Shown: positions 1 through 10,066 of the stretch, one piece after another
How positions within the stretch are numbered: the stretch's first letter is position 1
Layout of the letters: each line of letters begins with the position of its first letter
DNA from: Paragonimus skrjabini miyazakii
Lineage: Eukaryota > Platyhelminthes > Trematoda > Plagiorchiida > Troglotrematidae
DNA length: 64,000 bases
Reading direction: 5' to 3'
NCBI GenBank assembly: GCA_014338405.1
Contig: JTDE01000281.1
Span: 19,591-83,590, forward strand
Notes under the pieces: model-generated
Database searches by the model: none
Seen by the model: only the letters and a program-made list of their open reading frames with translations
Told to the model about the DNA's origin: nothing
Position numbers and translations under genes: made by a program

Positions 1-1428
1 TTCGAGAACTTAGTGCCGCATACATACATGATATCGAACAAATCTGGTCGTTTCTTTTTTCGCGAGCTGGTTTGATGCCTGACTTTTTTTAACAAGAAAA
101 ACCAATGAGAACTAGGAAGGAACCGTTTGTTGTCTTGTTGGAACTGTTGTTGAACTCTTCGGCGTCAACGATTATTTTCTTGGCAAGAAGGTTCAATCCG
201 CCCAATCCTTTCATGATTCACCAGAGTTCACGTAAGGTTTTGACACCTAGTAGTGCCTTGGTGTATACCGAATTCGGGCGATTAAAATCACATCTGACGT
301 TTTAAAATCCGTTTTTAGTGATGAACAGTTTCTTCCCATAAGGTCTTCTGAGACATAAAAGAGGAAATCGGTCCACACGAATAAGAATTCCTTCCCTAGG
401 GCACCAAATATCGGAGCGGAAATTCATGTGGCCATTTGACCGATCACACTAGATAGACAAGACGTTGTGACCATGCAAGCTCAAATCAGATGAGGATGTC
501 AATTCCCTGAGCTTATTGTAATTGTCGGGAAGGGACTACCGACGTTTAATTCTGCGACCTCTGCAACGAGTGAAGAGCTTTGAGCTTGTCTTATTGTAAG
601 CAGTGGGAGCATGCCGTCCGTGGACAAATCCCGTTGGTAATCTCCGGCTCCATCGAGTACGAACGGTGTACCGCGAACATTGAACGACTAGATTCCATTC
701 GATTCCATTCCATTTGGTGACCGGCCCCCGGTCACAGGAAGTAAGCGTCACGCCGACCTTGTCGGTCTTGGACTCCTTGGCTGGATATATCTATTACACC
801 AGATCCGCCTTCGTTGGTGAAATCTCAAACTATTGCGCTGCTTCTGTCGCAGATTCTTGCGAGATGAATTGAGCATTCTGGATGGATGGATTCCATCCGA
901 AGGGCGCATGAACCGAACCACTACTGATAAGCCCCAACGGACTGCATAGTCCGTGCTTCGCCTCGCTGCTGTGTGGGTTTAGTATCTTTTGAACCAAATG
1001 CTCCGGGTGGAGGACTCCAAGTTAACTCTCCTCTTCGACCCAGACAACCGTAGAATATACTAGCCGCACAATTACGAATTTCTGAAACTGTATCAATTAT
1101 GAGCTTTGTTTTACGCTCCATTCGTAACTCTTCGGTCAGGGTACCCCATGTCACATTCTTCACCGACCCAATCAGTGTCATTTTCCCATTTTTATTAAGT
1201 GGCTCTGTTTGATGACCCCCCTAATCTCGTTTTCAGACACACACCGGGGACTCTTCCCAGTTGCTACTGGCAACAGAAGTCAGTTAGAATGTTATACTTG
1301 CCAGGTTCTTGGTCGTCATGAATAGATAAATGAAGTAGTGATCAACTCTCTGGATTGAGTTCACATTTATGGTCAGGGAAAACGAGGATACGTATGGCTT
1401 CGCTCCAGAATTTTTCGGAGTGAAAAAT
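1..1428. other. Unassigned, probably repeat-derived DNA
   Basis: Both strands hold only short, interrupted reading frames. The stretch 930-1180 read on the minus strand is low-complexity and rich in Pro, Gly and Thr. It could be the tail or untranslated part of the PLE-like remnant that ends near 1429, but nothing shows this directly. No host exon was recognised. Confidence 0.3.
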
Positions 1429-1609
1429 TTATCTATTCTCGTCTAAAGCAAAAACCTGCTCACCTCTGCGTAGTTTCTCAGTTGCAATGGATGGACGAAG
1501 TAAACTAAATATCAGAACCTTGAAAGTGCTGAAATTCGACTTAGAACAACTTTCGAACTGCCTTCCTCTTATTGTTCGATAATTGTTCACAGCTATATAA
1601 CCATCAACC
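1429..1609 (-). pseudogene. Possible Penelope-like element C-terminal tail, distal part
   Basis: On the minus strand this short frame ends in a basic stretch containing FKVL followed by a segment like the region after the GIY-YIG domain of Penelope-like elements. It is the sequence directly beyond the RTE-like LINE inserted at 1623-4945, so it would once have continued from the candidate GIY-YIG fragment at 4959-5280. The two halves are not in the same frame after removing the insert, so the copy was already broken. The family call is weak because only scattered residues match. Confidence 0.28.
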
Positions 1610-1622
1610 CTCAATAAAGTGA
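1610..1622. repeat. 13-bp target-site duplication, left copy
   Basis: CTCAATAAAGTGA occurs here and again, identically, at 4946-4958. The bases just outside the two copies differ. They exactly bracket the RTE-like element, as expected for target-primed reverse transcription. Confidence 0.85.
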
Positions 1623-4600
1623 TCATCATCATCATCGTCATAGCAGCCGTGAGCCTGACCAAAAGGTACTGTGGCTCAGGCCGCCGTTCACCTCAACAGT
1701 GACGCGGAATATCCCGAAAGAAAACGTTATTAAGACGGTTGAAAATTATTAAAAGAAGACTAGGCGGAAGAACTAGAAATGGTATGGATACAGGTACGCC
1801 ATTGACTGCGACTCATCGCCATCTCGGATAGCGTCTCTAACCAGCGGTTTGAGTGATTACGAGGACCCCATCCAGCCAGGCGACACCTACCCACTTTGCT
1901 CAATGAAGCAGTCAGGGTCTTCATACTTCGTGACCACGTCGTTGGTTGACCACCACGCGGTTTTACCCAACTGTCGGTGGTCTCAGTATATACTGCCCTG
2001 TACGGCAAACGACCAGATGACATACGGACTATTTGACCTAATCATCGCAAGCTGCGCAACATAATTAGTTGACCAATTGATCGTAAATCCCTAGCGTTCC
2101 CGAATACGCGTCGGCGAACTGCCATATTGTCCACTTAATGTGGGCCAATTGGCGGAGACAACGATGAGCAGACTCAGCAAACCTGTTGATACCTTCTTTG
2201 TGAACAGGCCATGTTTCCGAACCATAGAGCAAAATGGAACGCACACAGGCGTTATATACCCTTCCTTTCAGCGATAACCGGACTTCTTTTCGACGCCACA
2301 GGTGACGCAGTTTGGCAAAGGCGACTCGTGCCTTTGCTATCCTCATTGATATTTTATCAGCAATATTACAGGCTGACAAGATAGTGCTACCCAAATTTGT
2401 GAAACTGTCCACAGTCTCAAGCGGATTATCTGTAACGAAGAAAGTAGGATTTGAAGTGCCCCAGTCTTGAAGCAGCCCTTTGCACTTTGAAGGTGTAAAG
2501 CACATTCCATACAAACCAGCTCGGCCGGTCAACCTGTCCAGCATGGTCTGCATGTTTTCGGCAGAGGGGCTAAGTAAGACTGTCGTCCGTGTACTCCAGA
2601 TCGGTCAACCTAGCGCCAGGAAAAAGCTCAACACCAAGCCCACTGCATTCCCGAAGCGCGCCTTTCAGAATATCGTCCGTGACAAAATGGAACAGGAAGG
2701 GGGAAATCGGACACCCCTGACGAACACCACTAGAAGTGATGAACGCCCGGACATTTGTCCATAAACTCTCACCCTGCTTGCGGTGTGAGCATACAGTGAT
2801 CTCAATAGATTCACGTATTTCTCTGGTACTTCCTTGCGAAGAAGACAGTTCCGGAGAACGTTACGAGCAACTGAATCGAAAGCAGCTTTTAGATCCAGAA
2901 AGGCCACGACTGCCGGCTGTCTGTAACAGTGCCGATGTTCCAAGATCCGTCGCAAAGTAAAAATGTGACCAACTCACCCTCGACCGGATCGGAATCCTGC
3001 CTGTTCTTCACGCATCCGACTTTCTCTAGGCTTTGTGAGCTGACGTAAAATGAGGCCAGTGAGTAACTTGAACGCAACAGACACCAAACTGATGCCTCTG
3101 TGGTTGTCACATTGACTTCGGGCCCCCTGTTTGAAAATGGAAATTACTGTTGATGAGCACCAATCACGAGGCACCTCTTCAGTCTCCCAAATCATCCGGA
3201 GGAGTTTTGTCAGTTCTGATACCAACCTCTCCCCACCATCCTTGAAAAGAGAAAGAGAGAGGAGGTCTGGTCCAGGAGCCTTATTACGCTTCAATAACTT
3301 GAGCTCCAGGGTCATTTCTGCTTCTGACGGAGGACCGTCTGGAATGCAATAACTGACCAATCGGGTCCCGTCGTCCACATGATCTGGCTGAGGCCAGCTA
3401 AACTGTTCTTCAAAATGTTCAGCTCACCTGTCAAGTCGGCGCGATTGACTGGTGATAAGTGAATCATCTTTTTCATATTTGATATCACTTACACCGACTG
3501 GATGGCCAGTACAACCACGGGTCATGGAAAAAAGCCGTTCTGCTATTCCCAGATAGAAATGCTCTTTCCACCTTTTTCGATTGTCCGACCAAGTATTGCT
3601 CACGGTCTTTGCGCAGGTTTTTAATCAGCTTGCGTTTAAGTTCTCGACGGTCGTCATTCTATTCAGAACCAAGTGGGATCGATTGACGCTCGTTTATGAG
3701 GTTTATCGACGTGACGGAAATCCAGTTATGTCGCAGCTGAGCAGCTGCTTCGGAACTTGCCTGTTCACAACATGCTTTCATAGCTTCGGCGATTTGTTCC
3801 CAGTGTTCGTTAGGATCACTCACCTGACTCGAACTGGGCAACTTGTTCACCAACCTCTTCTGGTAAGCGTTCTTTACATCTTCATCGCTCGAATGTCAGT
3901 TAAGTACCTTGCATTTACGAGCGTAGATCCTCTGGGCAAATGATAAAACAAAACGGGCACGCACAACAGCATGGTCTGAGTCCAGGTGGTTGCTCCAAAA
4001 GCCACGACAGTCCTTAACAGAGTGGCGCCACCTGTAACTAACTGTTATATGATCCAACTTTGTCCATGGCTGAGAAGCACACGTAGGTATTCAAGTAACG
4101 CAGTGCTTCTTCCTGTGTTGAAGTGTGGTACTCGAAATGTAGAGATCGTGGGATGCGCACAGCTGCAGCAGTCTTTTGCCATTGTCAATGCGTTGTGCCC
4201 GGACACTAAACATACCTCCTGGTCGTTTCTCATTCGAAGAAAGACGACCAAGCTAAGCTTTAAAATCGCCCGCTAGTATGATGGTGTCTGAGTGTTTAGT
4301 TTGCCTCAGAAGGTCAACGAGAGCGTCATAGAACGCATCTTTGGTAGCATCTGAACAGCTGTCCGTTGGAACGTACGTCGATATGATCGATACGCAACGT
4401 CTTTCTGATTTGAGTCGACAGACTTTTACCGATCTATTGAGTTTGACAACGCACAGGCGTCTGTTCACTGGAATCCAGTCGAGCAAGCATTGCTTTGTTG
4501 TGGAACTCAGTGCAATTTCCACTCCAGCTTGACCGCGAGATTCTGTTTCGGTTTCACCAGAAACCGTGAGAGGAGAGCGCTTGAATCGACAGTTGTCTAG

Positions 4601-4945
4601 AGGTGAGCTCAAATGGATAACCATGCTAGAATTATAGACTCGTGTCTCCGACACACAGCACACATCGAGCTCCAGACGTGAGAGAGTACTAACCAAAGCA
4701 GCTTTCTGATCGACTTGTCGGAGAGTGCGGACATTGAAGGCACCAATATTTACCAGTTATCTTGGCCTCAGAAAACAATTATCTCTCGAAGGCACATTGA
4801 AGTTAGAAGACATGGGGGGTGAAGTAGTGGGAGGAAGTTGTGGGTGAATAATGTCACTGTCGGGGGAACGATAACTTCTGATGCTTCCCAGTGGTTTATG
4901 CCGCGGAAGGGGGTTTATTTGAGGGACCCCACCCCGAGTCTATGA
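1623..4945 (-). mobile_element. Full-length RTE-like non-LTR retrotransposon
   Basis: A complete LINE insertion of about 3.3 kb, read on the minus strand from 4945 to 1623. It has a 5' leader (4945-4757), one endonuclease plus reverse-transcriptase reading frame (4756-2065), a 3' UTR, and a 3' end in short GAT/TGA repeats (about 1623-1640) instead of poly(A), as is usual for RTE-clade elements. The perfect 13-bp duplications on both sides show that both ends are preserved. The coding part has several nonsense and frameshift changes, so this copy should be dead. A 5'-truncated relative lies at 47955-48634 and shares the 3' UTR and C-terminal coding part. The RTE clade is my reading of the domain order and 3' tail; a neighbouring LINE clade is possible. 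Confidence 0.8.
2065..4756 (-). pseudogene. Broken endonuclease-reverse transcriptase ORF of RTE-like LINE
   Basis: Encodes the replication protein of the element: an AP-type endonuclease that nicks target DNA, then a reverse transcriptase. The endonuclease starts near 4756 with IGAFNVRTLRQ and runs to an LAGDFKA motif. There an in-frame TAG (4253-4255) replaces the expected Gln codon, after which the domain continues in the same frame (LGRLSSNE, then LDHITVSYRW and LDSDHAVV). The linker is at about 3850-3560. The reverse transcriptase follows with KAPGPD (near 3280), FLDLKAAFDS (near 2895) and a YTDD variant of the YADD catalytic box (2582-2593). The C-terminal region has LLYGSETWP. The domains lie in more than one frame, so frameshifts are present. 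Intact relatives code about 900-1000 residues in one frame. Confidence 0.78.
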
Positions 4946-4958
4946 CTCAATAAAGTGA
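4946..4958. repeat. 13-bp target-site duplication, right copy
   Basis: Identical to 1610-1622. It marks the 5' boundary of the minus-strand RTE-like element. No mismatch in 13 bases suggests a fairly recent insertion compared with the other LINE remnants here. Confidence 0.85.
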
Positions 4959-5280
4959 AGGGAGGCTGAAATAATCAATATTACTTCAAGGTAAGGCGTC
5001 GAGCATTCTGAATTAATGTAGTTACTGAAAACGCCAATTAATGCATTCAAATGCCTTATAAAGAACTGGATAAAACGACGAGTTGAGCAACCCACATATG
5101 CGATGTCCTTATAATCCTGGCTATTTGTATTACATAGTGGTAAACGTTCCTTCGGTTGCAACTGTAAACAACAATAACAACAGCGACTGGCACTGACTAT
5201 TTTAAAGCTCCTGTTGTCAGTGTCACCATTTTTGCAAGAGTTGAAACGATCAGCATCGACTGAACTGGGACATTTCACCT
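4959..5280 (-). pseudogene. Possible GIY-YIG endonuclease fragment of a Penelope-like element
   Basis: The minus-strand frame contains YVGCSTRRF followed by an IRHL motif, similar to the Y-(I/V)-G-x-T-x-R-x-L...H pattern of the GIY-YIG endonuclease of Penelope-like elements. Cysteines lie upstream, as often in fluke PLEs. The GIY-YIG domain nicks the target for insertion. The fragment is cut by the RTE-like insertion at 4958 and may continue at 1609-1429. The match is short and some key residues are off-consensus. A PLE reverse-transcriptase remnant at 33.5-34.0 kb shows that such elements occur in this genome. Confidence 0.32.
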
Positions 5281-6031
5281 TGAAAACGAAGTCACTAATG
5301 CTCAGCTGTTAAAATGACGAGGAATTCTATTCTTCTATTTTCTCGGTATTCATTTCCTCAACTCCTGGCTGGTACTATCTGACCAAGACAAACATGTTGC
5401 AAGTAACAAGCCGAGGGCGTCTATCCTACCATAGTTTGCGAAGTGACTTTTCGGCATCCGAAACGGATTAGCCTGTCACAGTGACCGAAGCCAAAGGACG
5501 GCTGCGCTTTAAACCATCATCCAAAGTGACTTGCGCTGAACCACTTGCGGTTCCACTCACACATCATGTATCCAGTGTAGACCGGAAGGAATAAGACCAG
5601 TAGGTGTGTGAGTGTGGCCTTTGTGTCCAGCCGGCCAATGCAGGTTAGCAAATTGAATAGCTAGCACGAAAATAAACTTCCTATCTCTGTGAAAATAAAC
5701 AAAGAGAAGGACTGCAATGACAAGATCTGTACTAAGAATAAAGGTATGTAAAGTGTAATACAAGAAGCACTTCTGTATACAAGTGCATGCCCAGAGTGCA
5801 GTCCAGAGAGGATAATGTTGACAGACGAAATTCAAAGTTGAACTACGAAAAGATCAGGCAGACGATTCGTCATAAAATACAACAACGAAGCTAAAGAAAA
5901 GAATAGGTAGAAGATCGCAGACACCCAAGTTTCTGAAAAGAGGTGCGGATTAGTTGCCAAACGACCATTGTCTTGGTCGATACAATAATTAACAAAAGTA
6001 GAATGGATATGCTTATATGACCTACCTAGGC
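5281..6031. other. Unassigned stretch between retroelement pieces
   Basis: No convincing exon, RNA gene or repeat was recognised on either strand. Part of it is probably the 3' UTR of the minus-strand LINE fragment that ends at 6032, but its 3' terminus and any target-site duplication could not be placed. Confidence 0.35.
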
Positions 6032-7090
6032 TTAACGTACTCGTCGTCTCTTCACCGACGGTGCACTATGAGTACGCTGGTGACCTACTAATCCCAAACG
6101 GCCGGCACATTCGCGGCCGCACACATCGCAACGCCGTATAGTCATGTCACCACGACTTGTGGCACCGGTGGTTCCCTTGCTTACCGCGCACTTTCGTTCC
6201 CGGCCGCGCAATAACTGCTCGTTGAACTCGCGGACGCCGGTCCGAATCTTATTCCTCCAGGCAGTCCGGCTCAACGCTAAGTCTTCCCGATGTCCACAAT
6301 CAATTTTACAACATGAAAGACTTGCCTGCACAACATCCTGGTATCTCTACTTTTGACCACCAGGATTTCGACTGCCTGATCTCAGCTGTCTATACAACAT
6401 CTGCTTCGGAATACGGTCATCGCCCATCCGACGGACGTGACCCAGCCAACAAAGCTGATTAAACATCAGCAGGGCTTCCATCCCGTTCATGTCCGCTCGC
6501 GGCAGTACCTCGATGTTAAGAACCATGTCCGACCACCGAATACCCAAGATGCTTCTTAAACATTGCAAATGAAAGCGGCTCAGATAGCGCGCGTTCCGCT
6601 GATACAATGTCCACGTTTCACTGCCGTACAGCAGTATAGACAGCAACATTGAGCGGTAAACAAAGAGCTTAGTGCTCGGCTTCAGGCTGTGGTTCTTCCA
6701 AACACGTCTTTCAAGACGTCCTAAAGCAGTACTAGCCTTTGCCACACGAGCTCTCAACTCGCGGTCCACAAGTTGACAAGTTGCTGCCCAAGTAGCAAAA
6801 AATCTGTGCAGCTGTCGACGACATCTCCATTAACACGGATTTGGAGTGAAAATGCACAGTCAGCACCTCCGCCCGGAGAAGGCTGAACGAAAAAGAATAT
6901 CTCACCTGTGTTGATATCCAGTCTAAAAGTTGGATGCCGCGGTCGCGAAAACCGTGGCCATTCGCTGTAGTTCGTCCTCGCTATGTGCAAACAGCGTGCT
7001 GTCATCTGCGAACAGAAGTATGCGCATCATTGAGGTATGTAACAGTAGACTTTGTGCCGTCCGCTTGGCAGGTTCTGTTAAGGCCAGTTC
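6032..7090 (-). pseudogene. 5'-truncated LINE fragment: RT C-terminus with C2H2-type finger
   Basis: The minus strand encodes the end of a second LINE protein family. From about 7085 downwards come a catalytic FADDSTLFA box, then FRLDINTG and VVDSCTDF, the thumb/connection part with SILLYGSETWTLY and LRSILGIRW, then GWLGHVRRMGD-type residues. It ends with a Cys2His2 finger (CDVCGRECAGRLGLVGHQ, then RTH) and a basic tail to the stop at 6032. That finger-ended C-terminus is typical of LINE proteins in fluke and tapeworm genomes. Two frames are needed, with a shift near 6770, and everything upstream of the catalytic box is missing. It abuts, head to head, the plus-strand LINE starting near 7130. 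Confidence 0.75.
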
Positions 7091-7129
7091 TAGACGCATG
7101 ACTCAGAAATTTATTCATTGTTTCTGCTT

Positions 7130-9660
7130 ACGCTTCTACTGACTGTAGTGACTTCGGCGTCGAAGATGCGTTTTATTCGAATCTAGCCTCTCTTTTTCGG
7201 TCGACATGGGGCTGTGATATTGTCGTTCTGACCGGAGATATGAATGCTCAGGTCGGCCGCCTTGGTGAGGCCGAATCTCGTTTAGGTGGCAGGTTTGGGA
7301 TGGCGTCACATCGGTCAGATAATTGTGGGCGATCGTTGCAGCTGTGTGCTGAGCGTAAGCTGTTTTTAACCAGCACTAGTTTTAGGCATCGTGCACGTCA
7401 TTGCTATACTTGGCGCCCTCCTGCTCCGAATCAGGCCTGATCTCAGATAGACCACATAGCTGTTAGTTGCAGGTGGCGTGGTTGCATTCAAGACTGTCGT
7501 TCTTACTTTTGCTGGTCAACGACCCCACGAACAGCAGCGACTGACTGTTGAGAAACTGGCTTTACCATCGGTAAAGTATAAGTACCAAACCAGCTTAGAA
7601 AGCTGCCTTAGTGGTACTTACTCCGAAGATCCTAATAGCTGCTCAACACATATCTCACAGGCTATTCAGAAAGCAGGTACTGTGGCATCCGGCACAGGAG
7701 TACATGGGCTAAACAAATATTGGATCTCAGAGAAATCCATGGAGTTGTTAGAAGCCAGATGGAAGGTTCCTCCTGGAAGTTCACATAATAAGTCTAGAAG
7801 AGATATCCGTAGGAAAGTGAAACGTAGTCTAAAGGTTGATCGTGAGGCTTGGTTAGTTAAAAAAGTTGAGGAAATGAAAAAATTCGCTCGCTGACAAGTG
7901 ACGCAAAACTTTATGTGGGCTGGTTACTGCCAGACTGTCAAACCTAGACAGTCGCGGTAGTCGGGTCTGCAACCGTGTGATAAACAGACGTACGTCGTTA
8001 CTAATAGGCTGCAACGAGCCTTCACTCACTTTCGAGTGGTGCCCAATTTAACTGGTCATATCGTGTAATAAAAAACATTGATCATTATGCCAGCTGTCGT
8101 CTATGACTGCAACGTTTTTGGGAGATCTTGATCGCGGGGTTATCGATTTGAGACATCGAGACTGTTACTGCCTCTCTATTCGAAATGAGTGGACAACTTG
8201 GGCAGTATTCACGAACGACTTTGAATGAACATCCAGACTTTACTATTGGGTTTTGCTTAGTTTGGGGCTTCTGGCTCAGCGATCGACGTGCTTGTCTGTT
8301 GAGTGTGTTAACCAAAGTTCGGCCTTCGAGCAGGGACGAAAATAAACGGTTATTAGTAAGCGTAATCCCCATCTGAAGATCCGACCAAGAAAATTTGTTA
8401 GGGTTCGAAAGCTGTATTCGAACCGCAGTGCTGTCTGACAGCTTCAGTACCAGAAGTGGCATACTTCAAGGCTGTCTACTTTCACCTTTTTTGTTCAGTT
8501 TTGTCATAGACGAACTAATGGAGGACTGTCTGTAGCACTCACAAGATGCCAGCGTGGACCTCCTACCTGGTGGAAGACTGACTGGCAAGGTGTTGCTGTT
8601 TAGCAATTCCGAAGCGGCACAAACAGTGCTAAACGCTATTTATTACTCTGCTAAGTACTTGAGAATACGCTTTCCAGCATCAGATTGCAAAGTGCTTCCG
8701 CAAGATTGCTGTGATTACGTAGGTTTGACTTTGGTTGGTGAGGTTATGGAGGTTGTTGACCGATTTGTGCACCTCGGAGGTTGCATCAATGACGGCGGAG
8801 GTGTAGAGGATGAAAAAGAAGCGCGTATCTCTAAGGCTGTAGCGGTGTTCGGTAATGTGGTGGTGTCTATGGTGACAAAGAGACATCCCTCTGAAGCTTA
8901 AAAGTCGCGTGAAGGCTGTATTACTTTACAGCGGCGAAACTTGGCCTCAGATGCTTGACCATCAATGTCTGGTTTCAACCGCTCGTATCGGGTGGCACCA
9001 TCGAGTAAGCAGCCAGGAGGTTTTTGGTATTTGGCATTGATTGTCAAAGGAGTTATTTCGTTCAGTCCTTACATTTGCACAGACTTAGATGTTTAGGCCA
9101 TGTATCAAGGATGCCAACTAGTCGTCTACCACATTGAGCACTCTGTTGATGCTGAAGCTAAATGGCCTAAGGTGAGAGGTGGATAGATGATGATCTGGTT
9201 TAGAGAGATGAAGTCGTTCACGAAGGATTTGGCCACTGTAGGCCGGGTCCGTCTCCCAAACTGGGGCCCTCGCGACTCATAGAGTCGGAGGCTGGAGATG
9301 TTAAGTGAGATGACGGCTAACCGAGCTCAATGGTGTGAATGTTGTCGTTGTTTGTCCGAGTTGTCTGTGAAGTGAGTGCATTTAGTGACGCGGGGCAGTG
9401 AACGCTATGAAAAAGCTGTCCTGTTGATGACGCCTTACTTCCACTTACAGCTCGGTTGTTTGTTTGCAAGGTGTAGGCACCTTGATGCTGAGTGGTTGAA
9501 TATAGACGATGCTGTTTTTAGTAGTTGTGTCCCTTCCCCTACCCTTCTTTTTTCTTCTCCCTTTCTATACAGGGTTTGCTTTTTTTTCTTGGGTGTTTGG
9601 CAGTTAAGCATAAGTGAAGATCATTGATGTATTATTTTCTGTGATGATGGTGGTGATGAT
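7130..9660 (+). mobile_element. Degenerate RTE-like LINE, 5'-truncated within the endonuclease
   Basis: A plus-strand LINE copy of a family different from that at 1623-4945. It begins inside the endonuclease (FGVEDAFYSNLASLF, then VLTGDMNAQVGRLG at about 7220-7260, then ATWRPP-like and DHIAVS-like residues). A linker follows at 7480-7894. The reverse transcriptase is partly lost or scrambled at 7900-8370; GILQGCLLSPFLF is readable at 8459-8500 and the YADD box has decayed to FSNS. A C-terminal frame runs at 8554-8901, and the SGETWP region follows about 8930. The 3' UTR ends at 9599-9660 with GGCAGTTAAGCAT and a GATGATGGTG-type tail. Relatives of its 3' part are at 44370-45205 and 60722-60785. 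No target-site duplication was found. Confidence 0.72.
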
Positions 9661-9716
9661 GCTATTCGGTTTAGTGCGATCAAAGTTCGATATAAAAAAC
9701 CGTTTCATGTTATTGT

Positions 9717-9765
9717 AAATTTGGTACTGATGAGTCAATACGAAATGCTTGCATCTACCAGTTTT
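9717..9765 (+). ncRNA. Candidate compact type-I hammerhead ribozyme
   Basis: All invariant core bases are present in order. Stem I is TTGGTA (9721-9726) with TACCAG (9756-9761), extended past one mismatch by AAA/TTT (9717-9719, 9763-9765). CTGATGA is at 9727-9733. A 2-bp stem II, GT/AC, has loop CAAT (9734-9741). GAAA is at 9742-9745. Stem III is TGC/GCA (9746-9748, 9751-9753) around TT. T at 16.1 and C at 17 are 9754-9755, so self-cleavage would fall after 9755. It lies between the 3' end of a LINE and a YIPF6 exon on the same strand, so it would be transcribed in that intron. The very short stem II is unusual and may weaken activity. Chance cannot be fully excluded, but the core plus three matching helices is strong. 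Confidence 0.6.
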
Positions 9766-9937
9766 CGTGTTCTAACGGTGTTGTTCGAATACTTATTTGT
9801 CAGCAATCTTTACTAATTGTTCCGTTGCTGTGAATGAGTCGACTACATTTCATGAGACTTGCCGTCTTTTACTTCAGTGCATTCTTTTTAAAAGTACGTT
9901 TATGGTTTTCATTGTTTTTATCATCCTTGCGTTACAG

Positions 9938-10066
9938 GCTTCTCCACAGCAATTCAGATGATCATTCCATTGCCGATGGTGGCCCGGAATTCGCCCAAGT
10001 GTTTGTCATCTTTTGGTTAGGAGCCGCCATGGTTACTCTCAACTCCAAACTGATTGGCGGCGCAGT
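9938..10066 (+). CDS. YIPF6: YIPF6 (YIP1 family Golgi/ER membrane protein), internal exon
   Basis: Encodes the middle of a YIPF6 orthologue, a multi-pass membrane protein of the Yip1 domain family that works in ER-Golgi vesicle traffic with Rab GTPases. The exon has a TTGCGTTACAG acceptor and a GTGAGT donor. It reads LLHSNSDDHSIADGGPEF and then AQVFVIFWLGAAMVTLNSKL up to IGG. The DGGPxFAxVFVIxWxGAxxxTLNSKLxGG block is the hallmark of YIPF6, including the start of a conserved membrane segment. Entry and exit are both phase 2; the split Val codon (GT|G) is completed by the exon at 12868. The N-terminal exons, including the expected RDWDLWGP block, were not found upstream and probably lie before this window or beyond the LINE cluster. 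Confidence 0.9.

Noticed and set aside
2480..4532. Several plus-strand frames within 1.8-4.6 kb
   Set aside because: They are shadows of the minus-strand LINE protein.
8085..8462. Long minus-strand frame opposite the LINE at 7130-9660
   Set aside because: It is antisense to the reverse-transcriptase region and has no motif of its own.
9660..9937. Missing N-terminal YIPF6 exon (RDWDLWGP block) just upstream
   Set aside because: The stretch was read in all plus frames and the block is absent; it must lie further upstream or outside the window.
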